Shown here: in pieces, positions 41,701 through 49,201 of the stretch
How positions within the stretch are numbered: the first letter of the stretch is position 1
Layout: each line of letters starts with the position of its first letter
Assembly: GCA_041494805.1 (NCBI GenBank)
Contig: JBGQBN010000008.1
Span: 45,335 to 109,334 of the forward strand
Direction: 5' to 3'
DNA length: 64,000 nt
Source of the DNA: JBGQBN01 sp041494805
GTDB lineage: Bacteria; Acidobacteriota; Terriglobia; Terriglobales; Acidobacteriaceae
Program-made: the position numbers and the translations under genes
Notes under the pieces: model-generated
Seen by the model: only the letters and a program-made list of their open reading frames with translations
The model's database searches: none
What the model was told of the DNA's origin: nothing

Positions 41701-42123
41701 CTGTCATGCAGTTCGGGGGTGCCTACCGCCGCCACCTGTTCGTTCACGACCAATCCGATCCCGGACTTCAAGAGCGGTTCCGCCGCAACTTCAACGCTGA
41801 ATATAGGAACCACGGCGCGGCCGGCCCCTGCGGCAGCACTCTGGCCAACCAGCGGTCCGTTGTATGCCACCTGGTTGCCGGTTTCCGGGCTGGCGCTGCT
41901 GGGGGCTGGAATTGGCGGAAAGCGGTCGCGGAGGCGCCGCCTTCTGACCAGCCTGCTTCTGGGTGGATTCTTTGCGTTCGTCTTGTTCCAGGCGGGCTGC
42001 GGATCAAGCAGCAAGAGCACCACTACAACCGGCGGAACTCCCGCGGGCGATTACACCATCACGGTAACCGCCGCTTCAGGCTCGGCTACACGGACCACGA
42101 CGCTGGAGTTGGTGGTTCAGTAA
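38755..42123 (+). CDS. Large surface protein: SBBP repeats, DUF11 domain, C-terminal membrane-anchor module
   Basis: 1122 aa. After a membrane/signal segment (about residues 36-57) comes a DUF7948-like domain (YSHLPLIFERNEGQS, PGIDLTYYGNQGRLEYDFEV), then about eight SBBP beta-propeller repeats (LAYSTYLSGNGTDTASAVAI, GNSYVAGETASGDF), then a DUF11-type Ig domain (YAFTITNNGDLASGVAFTDF). The C-terminus has a helix WLPVSGLALLGAGIGG, an Arg cluster KRSRRRR, a second hydrophobic stretch and an AGC, then a Thr/Gly linker and a short Ig-like end. GTG 38755 or ATG 38779 are the starts. Probably an exported surface protein; the repeats' binding partner is unknown. Confidence 0.85.
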   Translation: MRHFFFLSMKPGNSEELVRLNRRGSGAVCSQGRVLLSVALLVAVGAAVLGFGSGAGPARVVAGNMSTHSLFSHGPATPAQRPQVRVAYSHLPLIFERNEGQSSPTVRFLARGSGYGLFLTGQEAVLALQSSVPSLRSGQAKYGRQVSGKQGSVLRMSLANANPSAFVDGADLLPGKSNYFIGNDPAKWHRNVPQFARVRYREVYPGIDLTYYGNQGRLEYDFEVAPGADPKQVTLRFQGTGQPKLDGHGNLVLALGGGDVWFEAPRVYQKIEDEQRPVAGRFVLRGEYQVGFELGAYDRSRALVIDPVLAYSTFFGGSGEEGCSIITGSGVGSSGCPAIAVDSAFNMYVAGTTTSTDFFPCCATVDGPSDIFIAKFNSNGSLLLFATYLGGDGTDISAGVAVDSGFNPVVTGTTDSTDFPTNGAVTAFQATPVSVGTHAFVTKLDSTGATLAYSTYLSGNGTDTASAVAIDPRNKIYVTGTTTSTDNATGFPATAGAFQTASKANSQFFMSKIDPVLPGFASLAYSTYFGGGNPAGGATLGGGIAVDTVLNGDNAYNVYITGGTNFLNTRNDPTNDFPTTNGFQSCLDGPGNPDPCDTSATATDAFVAKFNPAAPAPGAQLLYSTYIGGTGDEIGYGIAVDSTPNTYVAGSTSSTDIILPTGTTPFQSVLAGGSDAFVAKIGSPVTGSTIFPLNYFSYLGGSADDAGLAIAVDTNQGARVTGWTGSADFPNQNNPIPGGPFGNTDAFVARIDTTAISATALGHFSTYLGGGGNDFGTSIAIDSQGNSYVAGETASGDFLTVAPFQGTLGGGSGTDAFVSKLTPSVVLAMTATACTTSPCVVGVGNPVSYAFTITNNGDLASGVAFTDFLPTNATFVSATSSTGTNVCGGANGGTVACNIGTLNSSATATVTVVLTPTLGPTLSNSAQVTAIGGSTQTASASATVNDFQIGQPAPATVTVAAGLAASYNITVTPTGVIPNSVSLSCSSGVPTAATCSFTTNPIPDFKSGSAATSTLNIGTTARPAPAAALWPTSGPLYATWLPVSGLALLGAGIGGKRSRRRRLLTSLLLGGFFAFVLFQAGCGSSSKSTTTTGGTPAGDYTITVTAASGSATRTTTLELVVQ

Positions 42124-42187
42124 GAGTGCGAGGGTGTGGCTGGGGCAAGACGCGCCGCGCGCGCCGGATGCTTCCCAAGAAAACAAA

Positions 42188-42215
42188 AACCCTGCCGTGT
42201 TGGCACGGCAGGGTT
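42188..42215 (-). terminator. Rho-independent terminator of the 42235 gene
   Basis: A perfect hairpin of 12 bp (arms AACCCTGCCGTG and CACGGCAGGGTT, loop of four). On the minus strand the stem is followed by TTTTTGTTTTC, a good U-tract; on the plus strand there is no U-run, so it serves the sigma-54 regulator gene. Confidence 0.85.
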
Positions 42216-42234
42216 ATAGAGAAAAAATCAACTC

Positions 42235-43305
42235 CTAATCGGCAGCTACTTCCTGGCGGGCCAGCGGTTCGGGCTGCCGGCGCGGAGCGCGATTGGGAGG
42301 CAGACCCGCGTCCCGGATCTTGTACAGCAGCGCGCGATAACTGATGCTTAGCGCACGCGCTGCCTGCTTGCGGTTCCAGTGATTGGCTTGCAGAACTTTC
42401 AGGATGACCTTGCGCTCCAGTTCGCGCGTCGCTTGCCGGGTCAACTGCTTCAGAGAGATGGGTCCATCCAGGTTGATGTCGGGATTGAAATACTCCGGGT
42501 CTCGCGTCACCAGGTCGCTGCTGATGACTTCTTCGTTGCCCAGGATCACGTAACGCTTGATCAGGTTCTCCAGTTCGCGGATGTTGCCCGGCCAGTGATA
42601 CTTCTGCAAACCTGCCATCAGGTCGGCCGAGAGAGGGCGGGCGCGGCAGTTGTATTTCCGGTTGTAGTACTCCAGGAAATAGTCAACCAGGTCTGGAATG
42701 TCAATGCGCCGCTCCCGCAACGGCGGCATATGCAAATTCACCACGTTGATGCGATAGTACAGGTCTTGCCGGAAGGTACCGCTTTCGATTTCTACTTCCA
42801 GTTGCCGGTTGGTAGCACAGACGACCCGGACTTCTACTTTCTTGTCTTCTTGCGCGCCGATGCGGCAGAACTGCCCGTCTTGCAGCAACTGCAGCAGTTT
42901 TGACTGCAGCGACAAGTCCAATTCAGAGATCTCATCCAGGAACAGGGTGCCGCGATGAGCCATCTCCACCCGTCCCGGTTTGGTGCCGTAGGCTCCGGTG
43001 AAGGCGCCCTTCTCGTAGCCGAAGAGTTCGCTCTCGAGCAGCGTGCCGGGAATGGCAGGGCAGTTCACCTTCACGAAGGGGCCGCTCTTCCACGGCGAAA
43101 GACCGTGGATCATGCGCGCGATGATGTCCTTCCCCGTGCCGCTCTCGCCCTGGATCAGGACGGGGACGTTGGCACTGGCCACCTTGTCCATGCGCTCCCG
43201 CAGGGCCAGCATCATCTCGGACCGGCCAAATACGATAGCGTCGGGCGGAATCTCACCTAAGGACTGGGCCAAAGAACTCACCGAATTTGTGGGCATGGTG
43301 GGCAT
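42235..43305 (-). CDS. Sigma-54-dependent activator without receiver domain (PspF-like)
   Basis: 356 aa, two domains only: AAA+ ATPase and Fis-type HTH. AAA+: Walker A GESGTGKDIIARMIH, the sigma-54 contact loop GAFTGA in YEKGAFTGAYG, Walker B TLFLDEISEL and the arginine-bearing RERRIDIPDL. The HTH is NHWNRKQAARALSISYRALL (about residue 315-335), almost the same as that of the response regulator at 45182. There is no receiver, GAF or PAS domain, so activity must be controlled by another protein or by level. The leader lacks a clear promoter. Its terminator is at 42188. Confidence 0.93.
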   Translation of the reverse strand: MPTMPTNSVSSLAQSLGEIPPDAIVFGRSEMMLALRERMDKVASANVPVLIQGESGTGKDIIARMIHGLSPWKSGPFVKVNCPAIPGTLLESELFGYEKGAFTGAYGTKPGRVEMAHRGTLFLDEISELDLSLQSKLLQLLQDGQFCRIGAQEDKKVEVRVVCATNRQLEVEIESGTFRQDLYYRINVVNLHMPPLRERRIDIPDLVDYFLEYYNRKYNCRARPLSADLMAGLQKYHWPGNIRELENLIKRYVILGNEEVISSDLVTRDPEYFNPDINLDGPISLKQLTRQATRELERKVILKVLQANHWNRKQAARALSISYRALLYKIRDAGLPPNRAPRRQPEPLARQEVAAD

Positions 43306-43505
43306 TTCTTAGCTGCTGACTCCTGTCTGCACCCCCTTCATGTGCACCCCGAGAGCCAAACCGCTCAAGCCCCTGGCAGTACCCCTCAATTTGGCCTTAA
43401 GGGCATGTTCTTCAATGAGTTAATAGAATTCTGCTGAAACTGCGAGGGGCGCGAAGGACCGTAGTATTCCGGCCTACACAAGGCTTTGCGCAAGGGAAAA
43501 GATTT

Positions 43506-43886
43506 TCACACCGAAGAAGCAACTTTCCTTCGGTGGGGCCGGCTGCTTTGAGCGTGATTGAGAAGCGGATGAGAAAACCTGAGCCCGGCGAGGTGGTAGC
43601 CCTCCGCATACCCTACGCGCACGGTTCGGGCGCGCAAGGCCCGGGTAGTCTTGGGAAGGCTATTGGCGGTGGCCAAGGGGGGGCTGGGGATCTCGAGCGA
43701 AACCTGCGCCGAGAGCGGCAAGGAGCGGCGCACCGCCACTAGCGCCCCTCCCGCGGAAACATTCAATGCGGTGGCAAACTCAAGGAACTCCTTGCCCTTC
43801 TCGTCGCGGCTGCGGACGAAGACAGGGATGGCCAGTGGCAGACGTAGCCACATGCGGCGCTCGGTTTCCGGCTTTCGTCGGTTCAA
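43506..43886 (-). CDS. PilZ-domain protein, 126 aa
   Basis: The start MNRRKPETERRMWLRLPLAI gives the R-rich PilZ motif; ALNVSAGGALVAVRR gives the (N/D)xSxxG element and LRARTVRVGYAEGYHLAGLRF the closing strands. It would bind c-di-GMP and act through a partner. It precedes the sigma-54 activator on the same strand by about 200 bases and so could be in its regulatory unit. The C-terminal 15 residues are basic. Confidence 0.8.
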   Translation of the reverse strand: MNRRKPETERRMWLRLPLAIPVFVRSRDEKGKEFLEFATALNVSAGGALVAVRRSLPLSAQVSLEIPSPPLATANSLPKTTRALRARTVRVGYAEGYHLAGLRFSHPLLNHAQSSRPHRRKVASSV

Positions 43887-44140
43887 GACAGCCCCTCGAG
43901 TACGAGTTTAACCCCTTGTTTCCCGCACCTCAGGGGCCAAACCAGGGGTCGAGGCAGGGCCGGTTCGGGTGCAAGACCGGCTCAAATGCCGGTGTTTCCA
44001 TGAAACACTGGTACAGTCGCAGGAGTTCGAATACATTAGTTTCGCCTTTTATACGCCCCATGAAGAGCGCTTTAACCCAAGTCTTGAAGCGCTTGCGACC
44101 GCAAGCTTTTGCCTTTCAGTGACCATTTCGTGCATTTTCG
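43887..44140. other. Divergent spacer between PilZ and kinase genes
   Basis: About 250 bases upstream of both genes. Contains a possible hairpin (GCCGGT with ACCGGC) near 43970 and a GGGGCCAAACC segment, but not the conserved GACGCAAAGCC of a c-di-GMP-I riboswitch. Promoter at the right end listed separately. Confidence 0.5.
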
Positions 44141-44169
44141 TTGACAGGGGGAGGGCTATGGCATAACAT
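44141..44169 (+). promoter_or_regulatory. Strong sigma-70 promoter candidate for the kinase-regulator operon
   Basis: TTGACA (44141-44146, perfect), spacer of 17 bases, TAACAT (44164-44169). The predicted transcript start near 44177 lies before both candidate start codons of the kinase (GTG 44196, ATG 44244). Confidence 0.65.
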
Positions 44170-44243
44170 CCCCTGACAATAAGCATTCATCTTGAGTGCC
44201 AGCCCTCCCCTCGTTTGTCAAATCAAGAACGAGTATTCTGACT

Positions 44244-45181
44244 ATGGGCCCAAGGCCGGAACATGCATGTCTTTCCCGGGCGACGCACCTCGAGTCCAGC
44301 ACTGCCGAATTCTGTCCCGCCAAGTCCGACTCGGGCCCTTGCCCCAACCCCGACTGTAGCCAGGAGTTGCTGCAGGAGTATACCCAGCTTCGGGAACGGT
44401 TCTTGCGCACCACCAATGCCCTGGCCTCGGCAGCACACGATCTGAAGACGCCACTCGCCATTCTGAACGGATACGTCGAACTTTTAGCTAGCGAGAAACT
44501 GGGTGGGCTCAACGAACGCCAGCGCGAGGTGCTGCGCGATATGCACTCCAGCGGCCAGCGGCTGCAGCACTTCATCCAGGACTTTCTCAGCTTCAGCGTG
44601 CTCGAGACCGGCGAGATGAAGATGCAGTACGAGATGGGCGACATGAATGCCTGTCTATCGGAAGTCTGCCGCCTCTGGTCGCATCAGTTTCAGGAAAAGG
44701 GGCTGGCGCTGTACTTCCTGACCAACGACAAACTGACAGAGTTCGCTTTTGACTTTCCCAAAGTGCAACGCGTGATCTCTAATCTTCTGCAGAATGCCTC
44801 CAAGTTCACGCCTGCGGGTGGGACGGTATGGTTGCACGCTGAACCGTACATGTGGGAGCGCCGCAGCGCGAGCGACCCCGGCATTTCCAGTGAACGCCGC
44901 CAGCAGAACAATCCCTTCCCCAACTCGGTCAAGGTGAGTGTTTCGGACACGGGTCCGGGCATCCCGGCTGAGTACCACATCGAAGTCTTCGACGACTTCT
45001 TTCGGCTGCCACAAACCGAAAGCCAGTCGGACGGGATGGGCCTGGGCTTGGCCATCGCGCGCCGTCTAGTGAACGGTATGGGCGGCAAAATCTGGGTGGA
45101 AAGCGACCCCGGCGCGGGCTGCAAGTTCTCTTTCATTCTCCCGCTCCAGACTGTAGCCAGCGCTAACAAAGGGAAAAGCAA

Positions 45182-45185
<4 letters not shown>
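44244..45185 (+). CDS. Soluble sensor histidine kinase
   Basis: A cytosolic kinase with no membrane segment. The N-terminal 45 residues hold a Cys-rich stretch (FCPAKSDSGPCPNPDC), possibly a metal or redox site. The HisKA domain has the phospho-acceptor His in AAHDLKTPLAILNGY. The ATPase domain has N-box LLQNASKFTPAG, G1 VSDTGPGIPAEYH, and G2 GMGLGLAIARRLVNG, ending GAGCKFSFILPL. Start ATG 44244 or GTG 44196; neither has a strong ribosome binding site. Its stop overlaps the ATG of the response regulator (ATGA), so the two form a two-component pair. Confidence 0.93.
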
Positions 45186-46588
<1,403 letters not shown>

Positions 46589-46602
46589 CAAACCCAACTA
46601 CC

Positions 46603-46992
46603 TCAGCGGTTGGCCAGCGTCGCGATTTCTCCCAGTCCCAACAGGCCGGCGTCGGCCGTCACCAGAGTCAAGTCCAATACCTGCGCAGTGGCCGCCAGAA
46701 AGCGGTCGGCAGGATCTTGCTGGCGTAGTGTCAGCTCTCGCGCGGCCAGCGCAATCTCGTGAGTCAGTGGAGCTTCTAGCAGAGGCGCGGTTGCGTCAGC
46801 CACCCATTCGGCCAGGTTTCCATGCAGTCGGATTTTGCCTTTTGCATGCAGGGTCAGTGCTTCCCAGGTGCTAATGGGAGAGAGCCACAGCTCGTTTGCC
46901 GGGTTTCTCAATTCCTGCTGCACCCGTCTCCCCAGGCGCTTGGGATCCTGCAAGCTCCACAGCCAGATATGGGTGTCGAGCAGCAGCCTCAA
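46603..46992 (-). CDS. vapC: PIN-domain toxin VapC
   Basis: 129 aa ribonuclease-type toxin. It opens MRLLLDTHIWLWSLQDPKRL with the first catalytic Asp (D6), shows PISTWEALTL with a Glu, and then QDPADRFLAATAQVLDLTLV with the C-terminal acidic cluster, plus TADAGLLG. This is the PIN fold pattern (three to four acids binding Mg2+). Its start overlaps the vapB stop by four bases. The pair is intact. Confidence 0.93.
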   Translation of the reverse strand: MRLLLDTHIWLWSLQDPKRLGRRVQQELRNPANELWLSPISTWEALTLHAKGKIRLHGNLAEWVADATAPLLEAPLTHEIALAARELTLRQQDPADRFLAATAQVLDLTLVTADAGLLGLGEIATLANR

Positions 46993-47231
46993 TCCCGCAG
47001 CGCCTCCCAGTCACTTTCCTCATTCGCCGGAGAGACGATGTCGCCTACGATTTCGATCCTGTCCTTCATGGAGCCCAGCCAGTTGGCGGGCGCGTCCGCA
47101 GGGAAAGGAGGGACTACATCCGCCACCGGCTTGCCGAAACGGGTGACGCGGATCGGTTTCTTGGTTTTCTGCACTTGTTCGAGCAGCGCCAGGCACTTGG
47201 CTTTGAACTCCGAGATGGCAACCTGCTTCAT
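46989..47231 (-). CDS. vapB: Antitoxin VapB (Phd/YefM type)
   Basis: 80 aa: MKQVAISEFKAKCLALLEQV, then KTKKPIRVTRFGKPVADVVP, the Phd/YefM N-terminal DNA-binding fold, with an acidic C-terminus for toxin binding (GDIVSPANEESDWEALRD). Start codon follows a promoter at 47246-47274. Stop overlaps vapC. It should neutralise VapC and repress its own promoter. Confidence 0.92.
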   Translation of the reverse strand: MKQVAISEFKAKCLALLEQVQKTKKPIRVTRFGKPVADVVPPFPADAPANWLGSMKDRIEIVGDIVSPANEESDWEALRD

Positions 47232-47245
47232 GGTTGAACTACTTA

Positions 47246-47274
47246 ATCATACCATAGTCAATATTAGTGGTCAA
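47246..47274 (-). promoter_or_regulatory. vapBC promoter
   Basis: On the minus strand TTGACC and TATGAT are 17 bases apart, with the transcript starting a few bases before the vapB ATG. A second TTGAC lies within the spacer, and repeated TTGAC/ATTGAC elements may be operator half-sites. Confidence 0.65.
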
Positions 47275-47447
47275 TCATCGCTCCATTGCCTTTGCGGCGG
47301 GGGCTACAGTTGGGCGTCGGCGACCTCCGCTGCCCTCTCCGTCTAACTCCAACTGGCAGAACGAGTTTCCTGTTAATACGTACATAACTATAAGTATCGG
47401 GGCGCCTTTGAGGAGGAGCAATGCCTTCTTTTGCGAACCAGAAAAAA

Positions 47448-47472
47448 AGAGCTGAGTCGGTCACTCAGCTCT
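47448..47472 (-). terminator. Rho-independent terminator of the BNR-repeat gene
   Basis: Hairpin with 10 bp arms (AGAGCTGAGT/ACTCAGCTCT) and a five-base loop. On the minus strand it is followed by a run of seven T, ending the gene at 47515. On the plus strand it is followed by a weaker T-rich stretch, so it may act both ways. Confidence 0.85.
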
Positions 47473-47514
47473 TCTTTGTCTTTCTGCCACCGTCAGTCAC
47501 TCCTCGATCAGGTT

Positions 47515-48873
47515 CTACGGCGTGAAACTCCCGCCAAACATATCTTCGTTCTTCGTGCCAGAGCGGGAATCTGTCCAGGACAAGCGAAACTCGCCCAGCG
47601 AATCGACCGCCATTCCGGCATAGTCGCCGTATTGGTTTCCGTCGAATCCGGGGAGGGTCTCGTCTGACGTCGCACTGGTGATTTTCTTGTTCTTCTTCCA
47701 CGTAGTGCCGCCGTCGAGGGAAACGCTCATGATGCGGTTGGTTTTCTTGTTAGCCGGATCGGTACGGGTATCGTAGAACGAAACGCCGACCATGCCGCTG
47801 GGAGCGACCGAGATGGAATTATGGAAGTGATAGGCGTGATTCCGATCGTTATTGACCTTGGTTTCGGCCGACCACGTGGTGCCACCATCATCGGAAAAGC
47901 GGACGTAGATGTTCGTGTTCGCGGTTGACGGGTCCTTGTCCACATAGCTGGCATACAAGCGGCCGGCATGGGGACTTCCTTCCGGGGCTGTCGTCGTTAT
48001 GGGGAAGGGGACGATGCCGCGGCTGGCCTGCGGTGGAATGGAAACGAAGAACGTAGCCGTGTTGAGGCGATAGTTGGTGACGACGTGAGCGGTACCAAAG
48101 GTGGCGCCGCCATCGCTCGACATGGCGGTCCAGATCTTCTTACCGCTGTAGTCTTCCCAGGTTGCGTAGACGCTGCCATCCGGCCCGGTGGCGACGTTCA
48201 CCCCGATCGTCGGGTTGCCGCCGGCTACCCTGGCGCTGCGCTTCCAGTTGCTGAAGCCGTCGCGCGAATACAACACGAAGGGGGCGTTGCCGGCGCCATT
48301 GTCGTCGTAGCCGACATAGACACTGCCGAAGAAAGGACTGGAGGGAGACTTGTCAATCACCACCATATCGCGGTCGGGAAAGCTGCCGGCCATGGTGAGC
48401 TTGATCTCGGTCCAGGAGGTTTGGCCTACCTTCTTATAGGCGATGCGCTCGTCGGAACACTCATAAGAGACAAAAGCATCTCCGTTTGCATTGAAATCCA
48501 GCCAGGTGTCGTAGCAGAACGCGGCAGGAACGAAGTTGGTTTTGGTGAAGGTCGCGCCTCCATCCAGAGATTCATACACCGCAGCTGTGCTGACCAGGTC
48601 GTTCACACTGGTAAGAATATGCATTGGATTGGTGGGGTCCACAGCCACGCCGGTCTCGCTCTGCGGGCCAGACTTGTTGGTGATGTTTACGTTCGGCCCG
48701 ATGAGTATCGAGCCGGTTGAATCGTCTGGAACTGGTATCCCTTGCAGGGTTCTCACGGGAACCGTGTTAAAGGCCCGTGTCTGGGCAGCGGCGCCAGTTG
48801 CAGTCGCGCTGACAAACAACAATGCAGCAGCCAAGGTGCCGGCGATTAGGACTTGAGCAGTAACTTGTTTCAT
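47515..48873 (-). CDS. Exported BNR/Asp-box repeat protein, sialidase-like propeller
   Basis: 452 aa with a signal peptide (residues 1-30, TLAAALLFVSATATGAAA, then AQ) and a six-bladed propeller. Asp-box-type elements are ESLDGGATFTKTNFVP, SSDGGATFGTAHVV, FSDDGGTTWSAETKV and SLDGGTTWKKNKKI, the BNR pattern S-x-D-G-G-x-T-W. I see no sialidase Arg triad to call an enzyme, so a binding or structural role is more cautious. A strong GGAGA ribosome binding site precedes the ATG. A terminator follows the stop. Confidence 0.85.
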   Translation of the reverse strand: MKQVTAQVLIAGTLAAALLFVSATATGAAAQTRAFNTVPVRTLQGIPVPDDSTGSILIGPNVNITNKSGPQSETGVAVDPTNPMHILTSVNDLVSTAAVYESLDGGATFTKTNFVPAAFCYDTWLDFNANGDAFVSYECSDERIAYKKVGQTSWTEIKLTMAGSFPDRDMVVIDKSPSSPFFGSVYVGYDDNGAGNAPFVLYSRDGFSNWKRSARVAGGNPTIGVNVATGPDGSVYATWEDYSGKKIWTAMSSDGGATFGTAHVVTNYRLNTATFFVSIPPQASRGIVPFPITTTAPEGSPHAGRLYASYVDKDPSTANTNIYVRFSDDGGTTWSAETKVNNDRNHAYHFHNSISVAPSGMVGVSFYDTRTDPANKKTNRIMSVSLDGGTTWKKNKKITSATSDETLPGFDGNQYGDYAGMAVDSLGEFRLSWTDSRSGTKNEDMFGGSFTP

Positions 48874-49161
48874 TCTAATTTATCTCCTGAGTGATATGGT
48901 CGTGGCCAGGCTGGCGCCAACAGCAATTGGGCGTGCCTGGAGGGTATCGGTAACCGCAAAGCGGCCACTACTATCGTGCATAGTACGTAGTCTGTCAATG
49001 AGGTCCTTCTACTTAGGTAGAAGGGCCATGGTCGGGAGCCGCGAAACATCCTTCCGGGCGGAGTGTCCACCCGTCCAAATGGGACCTAGACCGCCCGCAT
49101 CCACTCCGAGAAGCCAAAGAAAGATAGTGCGCACGCAATTACTTGTGAGGTAGGGGGATGT
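48874..49161. other. Spacer with a palindrome, upstream of the BNR gene
   Basis: No gene. Contains the inverted repeat CCTTCTAC-TTAG-GTAGAAGG at 49005-49024 (8 bp arms), about 130 bases upstream of the BNR start, a candidate regulator site. Confidence 0.5.
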
Positions 49162-49196
49162 CAGTTCCCAGATCGTAGTTCCCAGTTCTCAGCTCC
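49162..49196. repeat. Heptanucleotide array (YAGTTCC-like, 5 units)
   Basis: Units CAGTTCC, CAGATCG, TAGTTCC, CAGTTCT, CAGCTCC, ending five bases before the stop of the TPR gene. Same unit family as 16370 and 53682. Confidence 0.8.
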
Positions 49197-49201
49197 CATG
49201 A

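Noticed and set aside
43887..44140. Possible c-di-GMP-I riboswitch between PilZ and kinase genes
   Set aside because: GGGGCCAAACC is present, but GACGCAAAGCC and the P1-P3 arrangement are not.
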